64,000 bases of DNA from Petrimonas sp. IBARAKI (GTDB lineage Bacteria; Bacteroidota; Bacteroidia; Bacteroidales; Dysgonomonadaceae): positions 1,488,001 to 1,552,000 of the forward strand of contig AP018040.2 in the NCBI GenBank assembly GCA_002356435.2, given 5' to 3'. Of this stretch, positions 15,685 through 23,548 are shown piece by piece (within the stretch, counting starts at the first letter, position 1; every line of letters starts with the position of its first letter). Both the position numbers and the translations under genes were made by a program. The notes below the pieces were generated by a model that was not told the DNA's origin, did no database searches, and saw only the letters and a program-made list of their open reading frames with translations.

Positions 15685-16536
15685 TCAGAAAAGTGTTATA
15701 TCATCCAATGGAGAAGTAAACTCGCTGGTTTTGATATGGGCTACATGCAGGTAAACAGCTGTGGTCTTCAATGAAGTATGACCCATGAACTGCTGTATCT
15801 GTCTCAGGTTTACACCGGCTTCCAATAAATGGGTGGCAAAACAATGACGCAATGTATGAAACGATACCTCTTTTTTTATTCCGGCATTTTTAGCACTGTT
15901 TTTCACAATATACTCTACAGTTCTTTCCGACAAGGGTTGTCCTTTACGCCCCATCGGTTCGAATAGATAAGTGCTTGGTCGTTCCAATTTATAATACATT
16001 CGCAGCACTTCGAGTGTTTTCCACGAAAGAATGGTATATCTGTCCTTCTTCCCCTTTCCTTGCACGATACGTACTTGCATACGCTGTGAATCAATGTCGC
16101 GTGGTTTGATTTGTAATACTTCCATCCTGCGAAGTCCCGCAGAATAAGTAAGCATTAGAATGGCTCTGTGCTTTATGTTGTTTGTTACCGTGATCATGCG
16201 TTGCACTTCCTGCAATGACAAAACTATGGGGAGTTTTTTCTCCTTGCGAGGCCGTCTTACATGGAACTCTTCCCATTTGCGATGGCAGACGTCTACATGA
16301 AAAATCTTGAAAGCACTTATAAGCTGGTTTACCGTGGAAACGGAAATTCCTTTTTTGGTAATCAGGTAATGTAACCAGTTTTTAAAGTCTTCGGTGGTAA
16401 CCTCATACAGCGATTTACCCAAGTCTTTTTCAAGTTTTATGAGCAGGCTGCAATACGTCTTAATTGTACGGGTACTGTAATTGCGAATTTGCATCTCCTT
16501 GATCTGCAAACTCTCGAATGTTTTGTTTAGATTCAT
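15685..16536 (-). CDS. IS91-associated tyrosine recombinase, copy 2
   Basis: This 283-residue protein is almost identical to the copy 1 recombinase and keeps Thr in NYSTRTIK and Gly in LLEAGVNL. Catalytic residues are present: R in SAGLRRMEV, HTLRH, GH in MGHTSLKTT and Y in AVYLHV. It may resolve the products of IS91 rolling-circle transposition, but that role is an inference. It also belongs broadly to the same family as the recombinase at 16784-17626: both end in a SPLD motif, as do integron integrases. Confidence 0.9.
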   Translation of the reverse strand: MNLNKTFESLQIKEMQIRNYSTRTIKTYCSLLIKLEKDLGKSLYEVTTEDFKNWLHYLITKKGISVSTVNQLISAFKIFHVDVCHRKWEEFHVRRPRKEKKLPIVLSLQEVQRMITVTNNIKHRAILMLTYSAGLRRMEVLQIKPRDIDSQRMQVRIVQGKGKKDRYTILSWKTLEVLRMYYKLERPSTYLFEPMGRKGQPLSERTVEYIVKNSAKNAGIKKEVSFHTLRHCFATHLLEAGVNLRQIQQFMGHTSLKTTAVYLHVAHIKTSEFTSPLDDITLF

Positions 16537-16608
16537 AATGATAATTAATTGAAGTTATTACGCTTCAAAATTATCACTATTCTAATTTACCGACAGGTTT
16601 AGTTCAAC

Positions 16609-16783
16609 GTGTTGTTTACGCAATAAATATACAACTTTCGTAAATACCCGATTTATAACATTCGCTTATATATATTAACATTAAAATATTTTGCATTTAT
16701 ATCATATTGTATTTGTGTTTGTTATGTTTTAATTAATTTTTTTATATTTTTGCATATACGAATGTTTCACAAAATCGAAGACG
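16609..16783. promoter_or_regulatory. Region between array and recombinase: promoters and possible attI-like site
   Basis: This very A+T-rich stretch separates the array from the recombinase. TATTTTTG at 16745-16752 fits a Bacteroidetes -7 box for the recombinase gene. On the minus strand TATATTTA at 16624-16631 is one base from the same box and could have driven the cassette genes, like the Pc promoter of integrons. An inverted repeat TTTACG...CGTAAA lies at about 16615-16643. If the array works as an integron, its primary attachment site should lie here, now cut from the cassettes by IS91 copy 2. Confidence 0.35.
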
Positions 16784-17626
16784 ATGAAAACAATGGATTT
16801 ATTGGACGAGTTTGAACGAAAAATGATTGTTCAACGATACAGTTCCAACTCCATTCAAAATTACAAGAGTGCGGTGAGGAGTTTTTTACAGCTGGCTGAA
16901 AAGAAATACAGCCATCCGCTGGAGATAACGGAAACGGAAATTGAGAAATATATATACTGGAAAATTGAGAAACATCGCATCGGAGCATCTTATCAACGTT
17001 TGATCGTGGCTTCAATAGACAAGTTTTATCTTTCGATGTTCAACAGACAACTCAACCTAAACCATCTGTATCCCCGCTCGAAGAACAAAAGTCTGCCGGT
17101 TTACCTGACTGCCCGGGAGGTCCGCAGGTTGATGGATAACGTGACCAACCTGAAGCACAAATGCGTCCTCCAGCTGTTATACGGATGTGGACTGCGGTTA
17201 AACGAACTGCTTCACCTGAAACTGACCGATGTCGATTCGAAAAATAAAATTATCCTGATCAGAAAAGCCAAAGGAGGAAAAGACCGTGTGGTGATGCTTT
17301 CCCCTCTGTTACTGGAATCTTTAAGGCATTACTACAAGATATATCAACCGGGGGAATACCTGATAGAGGGGCAGGGAGGGGGTGTCTATTCCGAAAAGAG
17401 CGTGCAGGTCATTGTCAAGAATGCAGCTTTAAAAGCGGGCATCACCAAAAAAGTGACTCCTCATACCTTGCGCCACAGCTTTGCTACCCACCTGCTGGAA
17501 AACGGTACGGATATCCGGTATATCCAGGAATTGCTCGGACACAAATCGGTGAATACGACCGAAATTTATACCCATGTTACCGACATCGCGAAATCCAAAA
17601 TAAAAAGCCCGCTCGATCTGCTTTGA
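16784..17626 (+). CDS. Compact tyrosine recombinase, candidate integrase of the array
   Basis: This 280-residue protein has an N-terminal SAM-like core-binding domain (about 1-95) and a catalytic domain with R138 (GCGLRLNELL), K163, H227xxR230 (PHTLRHSFATHLL), H253 (LLGHKSVNTTE) and Y262 (IYTHV), ending in IKSPLDLL. The TTEIYTHV...SPLD end recalls integron integrases, but the extra helix that marks IntI proteins between the second and third motifs is absent, so it is not a standard IntI. It is transcribed away from the array, as intI genes are. Its role in cassette recombination is an inference from position and from attC-like repeats. The ATG at 16784 follows a -7 box at a fitting distance. 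It converges on the next gene. Confidence 0.88.
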   Translation: MKTMDLLDEFERKMIVQRYSSNSIQNYKSAVRSFLQLAEKKYSHPLEITETEIEKYIYWKIEKHRIGASYQRLIVASIDKFYLSMFNRQLNLNHLYPRSKNKSLPVYLTAREVRRLMDNVTNLKHKCVLQLLYGCGLRLNELLHLKLTDVDSKNKIILIRKAKGGKDRVVMLSPLLLESLRHYYKIYQPGEYLIEGQGGGVYSEKSVQVIVKNAALKAGITKKVTPHTLRHSFATHLLENGTDIRYIQELLGHKSVNTTEIYTHVTDIAKSKIKSPLDLL

Positions 17627-17665
17627 TGCAAGGCGGCAGGCTTTATTTTGAGTGAAACAGTACTT

Positions 17666-19978
17666 TTACATCCGGTTGATCTCTCCCTGGCCGGCGCCGG
17701 TTCCCTTGTACCGGTTCTTGGCGGTATTGAATTTGTAGCGCACCGTCAGCTCCAGCTCGCGCGTATCCCAGCGGCTGAACTGGTAAATGTTGAGGCGGTC
17801 GTTATAAGCTTTGATATCCATCGTACGCCCGTGGAAGAGATCGTGCCCTTTCAGCACTACCGACAGCCGGTCGTCGAAGAACGATTTGGTGACTCCCAGG
17901 TTGACCACGAACTGGTGATCGGTCAATTCCACGTTTTGCTGGTTCCCCTTGCCCTGAAAATTGGCGTCGAGGGTCAGGAGGAATCCTTTCGGCAACGAAA
18001 AGGAATTGTTCAGCGAGGCGGTGGGTATGGGGCTGTTCAGGCGTACCTGCTTATCGTTGCTGGTGATGGTGAGCCATTGTTTCATAAACCCGATGGAGGC
18101 CTGCGGAGCCCAGATGCCGAATTTGGGAGAAGCGGTGAGGTAGGCGGTCAGGCTGGGCAGCTTGTCCAGGTTGCGCGTAGAAAGGAGGGTTACGGCGGGA
18201 TTCTCTTCCATCTGTGTCGCCCACTGCATGATCACATCTCTTTCCTGCTTGTAGCTGACCATGAGCTGAAGGTATTTCCAGGAACCGGTGAGCGAAGCAT
18301 CGTGGATGATGGTCGGCTTGAGGAAAGGGTTGCCTGTCTGCATGGTGAACCGGTTGGCATAGAAGATGCTGCTTCCCAGCTGCCAGTATGCGGGACGGAC
18401 GGTCTTTGCAGTATAGCTTAGTTGCAGTTGCACTCCGCCCAGTGTATTGCTGTAGGAGAAATTGGGAAACCAGTGCGCGTAATGCCGGCTTTGTTCATCC
18501 ATCTTTTCGCCGTCGCTGAAATAGTCGGAATAGACTTTCTCAAAGCGGACTCCGCCAGTTAACTGTCCGATAGGGGTGGAACGGGAATATTCAGCGAAGA
18601 AAGCGTTGTTTTCGTCGTGGATGGAAGTGTTGGTGGAAGGGATTCCCTGGATGTCGGTGGTGTAGTCATCGTCCCGGCGGGTACGGGTAAACTCATTCCC
18701 TGCCGAGAGCTGGCCTTCCCAAACAGGGTAGGAGAGTACCAGCCTGGTGGCAAATAGGCGATTCTTGATCCGGTTGTCGGAAGTGATGACCCGGTCGTCA
18801 TACTCCTGGCTGCTCTCGGTAATGGAGGAGGCGGTCGATTGGCTGCTCCTGTAGAAATCGCTGTTGAAATCCACGTTCAGTTCTCCGAACTTGCCGTTGT
18901 AATAGGCGTTCAGCCTGTGCCTGGGTTTGCTGTTCTGTGTCTGGTTATCGTTGCTTTCCCACCGGTCGTAAAACACCCCGCCGGCATAGACGTCGCTCAG
19001 CGTGGTGGACTGCATGCCGTTTTTTCCCGGAAAGGCGGTCATGGTGTATTTTACTCCCGCATAATGGTTGGATGAAATCTCGTAGTTGACTCCCGCAATG
19101 GTGGTCAGCGGATTGGATAGCCCGTCCACACGGAGTTCGTTTTTTTGTGTCCAAAGGGTATCTACGAAGGCCTCCTGGGCTATCCGGCTGTCCTGGACGT
19201 AGGCATACCGTTCATATTTGACCGTCCCGAAGATATCCCATCCCTTGTGGCGGTAGTTCAGGTTGAGCTGCTGCCGCAGGTCGGTATTTTCCGTTTGCAG
19301 GTAGGTAGACCGTATATCGAAGCTCAATCCGTCGCCGGTCTTGCGGACGGTATGAATACGGATCACCGCCTTTACGGAGGCATCGTATCCCGCGCCGGGG
19401 TTGTGCACAATCTCCACTTCCCTGATGTCGGCGGACGAGATCAGGTCGAGTTCCGACACGTCGCGCAACTCACGGTTGTTGACGTAAATCTTTGCCTTCC
19501 CTTTGCCGAAGATCGAGAAATCGCCGTTGTCACCCGTGATGGCGGGCAACCGTTTCAGCACATCGTTGGCTGTTCCGGCCTTGCTCAATACGGTGTTTTG
19601 TACGGTAGCCACCACGGCATCACTGCGCAGCCTGATGCGGGGCAGGTCTCCTTCTACTACCACTTCATCCAGCAGGGTAGTGTCCGGTTGAAGGGAGATC
19701 GTTTGTTCGGGGAGCGCCGGCACCGTTTGTGTTTCGTATCCAATAAACGATACCCGCAGAAGGGCATTGGAGCTGTTGTTATCCGCAAGAAGCGAGAAGA
19801 CACCTTGTTGATCGGTGGTGGTTCCCGTGATCAGTGTTGAGTCGGGGAGGGAGTAGATGGCCACATTGGCAAATGGAATGGGATTGCTGTCGCTATCGGT
19901 TACCGTTCCTTTTATCTGGGCACGCAGGGGCAACAGTATGCCACATAGAAATAACGAAAAGAGAATTTTTTGATTCAT
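17666..19978 (-). CDS. TonB-dependent-receptor-like outer-membrane protein with carboxypeptidase-regulatory-like domain
   Basis: This 770-residue protein has a signal peptide (MNQKILFSLFLCGILLPLRA), then a carboxypeptidase-regulatory-like beta-sandwich (about 20-105, IKGTVTDSDSNPIPFANVAI), a plug-like part (about 110-215, LDEVVVEG, DVLKRLPAITGDN, KIYVNNRELRDVSELDLISSADIREVEIVHNPGAGYDAS) and a beta barrel. This is the Bacteroidetes outer-membrane beta-barrel family related to TonB-dependent receptors; no classic N-terminal TonB box is seen. The substrate is unknown. It is a monocistronic gene on the minus strand, converging with the recombinase 39 bp away, and marks the return to core genome sequence with higher G+C. 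Confidence 0.88.
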   Translation of the reverse strand: MNQKILFSLFLCGILLPLRAQIKGTVTDSDSNPIPFANVAIYSLPDSTLITGTTTDQQGVFSLLADNNSSNALLRVSFIGYETQTVPALPEQTISLQPDTTLLDEVVVEGDLPRIRLRSDAVVATVQNTVLSKAGTANDVLKRLPAITGDNGDFSIFGKGKAKIYVNNRELRDVSELDLISSADIREVEIVHNPGAGYDASVKAVIRIHTVRKTGDGLSFDIRSTYLQTENTDLRQQLNLNYRHKGWDIFGTVKYERYAYVQDSRIAQEAFVDTLWTQKNELRVDGLSNPLTTIAGVNYEISSNHYAGVKYTMTAFPGKNGMQSTTLSDVYAGGVFYDRWESNDNQTQNSKPRHRLNAYYNGKFGELNVDFNSDFYRSSQSTASSITESSQEYDDRVITSDNRIKNRLFATRLVLSYPVWEGQLSAGNEFTRTRRDDDYTTDIQGIPSTNTSIHDENNAFFAEYSRSTPIGQLTGGVRFEKVYSDYFSDGEKMDEQSRHYAHWFPNFSYSNTLGGVQLQLSYTAKTVRPAYWQLGSSIFYANRFTMQTGNPFLKPTIIHDASLTGSWKYLQLMVSYKQERDVIMQWATQMEENPAVTLLSTRNLDKLPSLTAYLTASPKFGIWAPQASIGFMKQWLTITSNDKQVRLNSPIPTASLNNSFSLPKGFLLTLDANFQGKGNQQNVELTDHQFVVNLGVTKSFFDDRLSVVLKGHDLFHGRTMDIKAYNDRLNIYQFSRWDTRELELTVRYKFNTAKNRYKGTGAGQGEINRM

Positions 19979-20151
19979 TGTGTTTTTGTTTTAATCCGAT
20001 AATAGGACAACCGTTTCCTTTGTTTGGTTACAACCTGTACAATTTTTTTTGCCGGAAAAAGAATATCCATTATCTTTACGTCGTCCAATCGCATCAAAAA
20101 GGTACGGTACAATGAAACCGGCACAATTAAAGTAATCGTTGGACAGGCAAC

Positions 20152-20808
20152 ATGCAAATCAAATACCTGACTTTATTCCTCCTGTTGTCGACAACCGTTT
20201 GCCTGAAAGCACAGGAAACGGTAACCCTGTCGCATTACCTGTTCCCCGATTTCCAGCCGGGGGTGGTGTTGCTGAAAAACGGCGTGAGGAACAACGCCAA
20301 GCTCAATTATAATGCAGCATCGGAAGAGATGGTTTTTGATGAAAACGGCAAAACCCTGGCAATAGGAGATGCCGTCCTTCCCCAGATAGATACCGTGTTC
20401 GTTGCGGATGAGAAGTTTATCCGGATAAACAATAAATTCGTAAGAATCCTGATCGATAAACCTGAAATTGACTTGTTTGTGGAACACAAATGCAGGCTGA
20501 TCCCTCCCGGGAAGCCGGCCGCTTACGGAGGAACGTCGCAAACATCATCCACAACATCTTATTCTTCCATCCTGTCGGACGGCAGGGTATATGACCTGAA
20601 ACTTCCTGACGACTACAAGATTATACCTTACAATGTGTTTTGGCTGAACCGGAACGGGAAGTTGCAAAGTTTTTCGAACCTCGGGCAGTTGAAGAAAATT
20701 TATCGGGACAAAAAGAAGCTGGTTGGCGATTACCTGAAAAAGAACGAGGTGAAGCTGGCTAATGAAAAGAGTGTTGAGGAGGCCATAACCTATCTGGAAA
20801 ACAATTAA
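20152..20808 (+). CDS. Exported protein of unknown function
   Basis: This 218-residue protein has a signal peptide (MQIKYLTLFLLLSTTVCLKA) and a mature part with no domain I can name. The visible features are LFPDFQPGVVLLKNGVRNNA and a Thr/Ser-rich stretch (GGTSQTSSTTSYSS, about 125-140), then GKLQSFSNLGQLKKIYRDKK and a charged helical C terminus. Proteins of this general look are common in Bacteroidetes as single exported genes. It lies 16 bp upstream of the fucosidase gene, so the two are probably co-transcribed. Its role in glycan use is possible but not shown. Confidence 0.75.
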   Translation: MQIKYLTLFLLLSTTVCLKAQETVTLSHYLFPDFQPGVVLLKNGVRNNAKLNYNAASEEMVFDENGKTLAIGDAVLPQIDTVFVADEKFIRINNKFVRILIDKPEIDLFVEHKCRLIPPGKPAAYGGTSQTSSTTSYSSILSDGRVYDLKLPDDYKIIPYNVFWLNRNGKLQSFSNLGQLKKIYRDKKKLVGDYLKKNEVKLANEKSVEEAITYLENN

Positions 20809-20824
20809 ATATATACGATTAACA

Positions 20825-22126
20825 ATGAAGCGACTAATTATCTTATCGTTGCTGGCAGTTGCTATAGCCGGCAGTTCCCAGGCACAACAAAAATATGTGC
20901 CTGCAGCAGAGAACCTGAAAAACAGAGCCGAGTTCCAGGACATGAAATTCGGGGTATTCATCCATTGGGGTATTTACAGCATGATGGCCGACGGGGAGTG
21001 GATCATGAACAACAAGAACATCAACTGGCAGGAGTATGCCAAGCTGGCCGATGGGTTCTATCCTTCTAGATACGATGCTGAAAAATGGGTGGCAGATGTG
21101 AAGGCGGCCGGAGCAAAGTACATTTGCATCACTTCACGCCATCACGATGGCTTTTCGATGTTTCATACCCGGCAATCGCCTTATAACATTGTGGACGGCA
21201 CACCGTTCAAGCGCGACATCATCAAAGAGCTCGCGGATGCTTGCCACAAGCAGGGAGTCAAACTGCATTTCTATTACTCCCAACTCGACTGGAGGCGATC
21301 CGACTATTTTCCGATCGGACGCACGGGCCGTGGAGTAGGACGCACCGAACAGGGAAACTGGGACTCCTACCACCGGTTCATGCTCAATCAGCTTACCGAA
21401 CTGTTGACCAACTACGGAGAGATCGGCGCAATATGGTTTGACGGGCAATGGGACCAGCCTGCCGATTTCAACTGGCGACTGCGTGAAATCTACGACCACA
21501 TCCACAGCATACAGCCGGGATGCCTTGTCATCAGCAATCACCACCTTGCTCCGCAGGAAGGGGAGGACGGACAGACTTTCGAAAAAGACCTTCCGGGACA
21601 CAACACAACCGGATTCTCGGCCAACGCGGAAATTGGACAGCTTCCGCTCGAAACGTGCGAAACGATGAACAATTCGTGGGGATACAACATTACCGACCTG
21701 AAATACAAATCGGAGAAGGAACTGATTCATTATTTGGTTAAAGCGGCCGGCAACAATGCCAATCTATTGATGAACGTTGGACCGCGTCCAGACGGTACAT
21801 TCCCCGATATAGCTGTCCAGCGCTACAAAGCCATGGGGGATTGGTTGAAGGTGTACGGTGAAAGCATTTACGGTACAAGGGGAGGGCTTGTCACACCGCG
21901 CGACTGGGGTGTCACCACGCAAAAAGAGAACAGGCTCTACGTCCATATCCTCAACTACAAAGATAAATCGCTTTATTTGCCGACGAACGGTAAAAAAGTG
22001 AAGTCGGCCCGCGTTTTCCTTGATAAGAAACCGGTGAAATTCACGCAGGACGCTGACGGTGTTCTGTTGAAACTCGACAAGGTTCCCGATGAACTGGATT
22101 ACGTGGTAGAACTTGAGTTGAAGTAA
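20825..22126 (+). CDS. GH29 alpha-L-fucosidase
   Basis: This 433-residue exported protein (signal peptide MKRLIILSLLAVAIAGSSQA) is a glycoside hydrolase family 29 enzyme: FGVFIHWGIYSM near residue 40, AKYICITSRHHDGFSMF near 100, KLHFYYSQLDW near 150, and IGAIWFDGQWDQ near 205, whose Asp is the expected nucleophile. GH29 enzymes remove terminal fucose from glycans with retention of configuration. The C-terminal part (about 340-433) is a beta-sandwich. Which Asp/Glu is the acid/base is not clear from sequence. It ends 4 bp before the convergent gtrA-like gene. Confidence 0.93.
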   Translation: MKRLIILSLLAVAIAGSSQAQQKYVPAAENLKNRAEFQDMKFGVFIHWGIYSMMADGEWIMNNKNINWQEYAKLADGFYPSRYDAEKWVADVKAAGAKYICITSRHHDGFSMFHTRQSPYNIVDGTPFKRDIIKELADACHKQGVKLHFYYSQLDWRRSDYFPIGRTGRGVGRTEQGNWDSYHRFMLNQLTELLTNYGEIGAIWFDGQWDQPADFNWRLREIYDHIHSIQPGCLVISNHHLAPQEGEDGQTFEKDLPGHNTTGFSANAEIGQLPLETCETMNNSWGYNITDLKYKSEKELIHYLVKAAGNNANLLMNVGPRPDGTFPDIAVQRYKAMGDWLKVYGESIYGTRGGLVTPRDWGVTTQKENRLYVHILNYKDKSLYLPTNGKKVKSARVFLDKKPVKFTQDADGVLLKLDKVPDELDYVVELELK

Positions 22127-22130
22127 GAGT

Positions 22131-22625
22131 TTAGTTTTTTATTTTGAACGTGAACGTCTTTTGAGAGAAATAGCTGAAGATCGTACAAATCAGCGTCACC
22201 ACCATTTTCGAGGGTGTGGGGTAGAGGTGCAGCACCTCTACCAGTAGCTTTAATCCGAAATAATTGATCAGCAGGTTCACTCCCACAACAGCCATATAGC
22301 GGACGAGCTGTTCCTTGCCCCGCAAATCGGAAGAGGTGAATGTGACGTATTTTTGAAGCAGAAATCCCGAGAACAGGGTGACCGGAAACGTGATGAGCAG
22401 AGCCGCGATGTGCGGGCTGATGGTCACAAACCCGAGCGGAACAAACTGCTTTTGTATGACGTAGTTGTAGACAACGAAATAGAGCAGCCAGTCGAAACCT
22501 ACATTGGCGGCACCACTGACGCCATAGCGGAAAAACTGCCGGCTGAAATAGCGCTTGAACGGCGGATAAAAGAAGTCAATGAGATCGCCGATAAGTTTTC
22601 CCGTAAGCACTAAAATTCTTCTCAT
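22131..22625 (-). CDS. GtrA-family small membrane protein
   Basis: This 164-residue protein has four membrane segments with the GtrA pattern: FRYGVSGAANVGFDWLLYFVVYNY, an ALLITFPVTLFSGFLLQKYVTF segment, VRYMAVVGVNLLINYFGLKLLV, and a final VVTLICTIFSYFSQKTFTF. GtrA proteins move lipid-linked sugars across the membrane or assist cell-surface polysaccharide synthesis. It lies 15 bp after menA and is probably co-transcribed with it and proS. Confidence 0.85.
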   Translation of the reverse strand: MRRILVLTGKLIGDLIDFFYPPFKRYFSRQFFRYGVSGAANVGFDWLLYFVVYNYVIQKQFVPLGFVTISPHIAALLITFPVTLFSGFLLQKYVTFTSSDLRGKEQLVRYMAVVGVNLLINYFGLKLLVEVLHLYPTPSKMVVTLICTIFSYFSQKTFTFKIKN

Positions 22626-22640
22626 TCCTTTTCAGACGGT

Positions 22641-23546
22641 TTAAATATTGATGCAGATGCTGAAAACAACGGCTAACAGAAAACCTGACATTGAGGTAAG
22701 CTTAAGGTAGGGATCCAGCTCGCGGCCTGTTTTCTTGTGAACTTGCGTTAAGAGGTAGAACTGGTAAAGAAAAACAGCCACATAGAGAAACCGGTATCCG
22801 GGCAATGCTGCAAACATAAAACTGTACTGCAAAAAGCAGGTAAACATTCCAAAAGTGAGCAAGGTATGGTAGATCTTGGCGTTTTTTAAGCCCAACCTCA
22901 ATGCAAAGGTGATTTTTCCCGATGCCTTGTCGTTATCCATGTCGCGCATGTTGTTGATGTTGAGTACCATCGTGCTTATGAAGCCCAAGCCTACAGCTGG
23001 CAAGACAGGCTGAAACCCGATGGAGTGGGTGTGCAGGAAATAAGTGCCGACAACCGCTACCGGGCCAAAAAACAAAAAAGCAAAAAAATCACCCAACCCC
23101 ACGTAGCCGTAAGCATACTTGCCGATGGTGTAGAACAGGGCCGACAGGATACAGACCAACCCGATGCCCAGCAGTACGAAAACGGACGGTTGGGTATAAC
23201 TCTCCGCAGCGTCTAAAACCAGCGTAAGCCCGATTGCAGCAACGATAACGATAGCGATCCCGATGGCTGTTTTCATCTCCCCGGGAGAAATTTTTCCGCT
23301 TTGCACCGCACGGGCAGGACCCTGTCGGTTGCCGGTAACATCGGTACCTTTCAGGTAGTCGCCCAAGTCGTTTGCCAGGTTCGACAAGATCTGGATGGAT
23401 ACAGCCAGTGCCAGTGCCAATACAAAAGTGATTGCAGAGAATTTTCCTTCCTGCAAGGCAACTCCCGTACCCAGGGTAACTCCGGCGACAGCCAGAAAGA
23501 GTGTGCGAAGCCTGAAAGCCGAGATCCAGTTTTTTAACTTCGCCAT
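22641..23546 (-). CDS. menA: 1,4-dihydroxy-2-naphthoate polyprenyltransferase
   Basis: This 301-residue UbiA-family membrane prenyltransferase carries two Asp-rich sites: NLANDLGDYLKGTD near residue 60 and NMRDMDNDKASGK near 198. It attaches the polyprenyl chain to 1,4-dihydroxy-2-naphthoate in menaquinone synthesis, at the inner membrane. The repeated motif GNRQGPARAVQSGKIS is typical of MenA. Its ATG lies 2 bp after the stop of proS, so the pair is tightly linked. Confidence 0.92.
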   Translation of the reverse strand: MAKLKNWISAFRLRTLFLAVAGVTLGTGVALQEGKFSAITFVLALALAVSIQILSNLANDLGDYLKGTDVTGNRQGPARAVQSGKISPGEMKTAIGIAIVIVAAIGLTLVLDAAESYTQPSVFVLLGIGLVCILSALFYTIGKYAYGYVGLGDFFAFLFFGPVAVVGTYFLHTHSIGFQPVLPAVGLGFISTMVLNINNMRDMDNDKASGKITFALRLGLKNAKIYHTLLTFGMFTCFLQYSFMFAALPGYRFLYVAVFLYQFYLLTQVHKKTGRELDPYLKLTSMSGFLLAVVFSICINI

Positions 23547-23548
23547 CT

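Larger units (their letters stand above)
14177..16608 (-). mobile_element. IS91-family element, copy 2 (complete)
   Basis: This 2.4-kb element carries an intact tyrosine recombinase and an intact IS91-type transposase, and shares both ends with copy 1. On the minus strand it ends in ...CTAAGAT and is followed directly by GTTAGCGG, the cassette core of the UDG-like unit; on the other side it starts with GTTGAAC after CAACAC. The insertion therefore sits at the very junction between the recombinase region and the first cassette. The left 338 bp are non-coding and probably hold the rolling-circle origin end. Apart from the 288-bp deletion the two copies are almost identical, so the duplication is recent. 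Confidence 0.9.

Noticed and set aside
16784..17626. Calling the recombinase an integron integrase (IntI)
   Set aside because: The IntI-specific extra helix between the second and third catalytic motifs is absent. It was kept as a tyrosine recombinase with a possible integrase role.
17590..17660. A terminator between the recombinase and the receptor gene (AAAGCC...GGCTTT)
   Set aside because: The stem is imperfect and spans a long loop that includes the stop codon; it is too weak to list.
17648..18421. Long plus-strand open frames opposite the TonB-linked receptor gene (for example 17648-18421 and 19145-19840)
   Set aside because: They lie antisense to a protein with clear signal peptide, plug and barrel, and their translations have no sensible domains.
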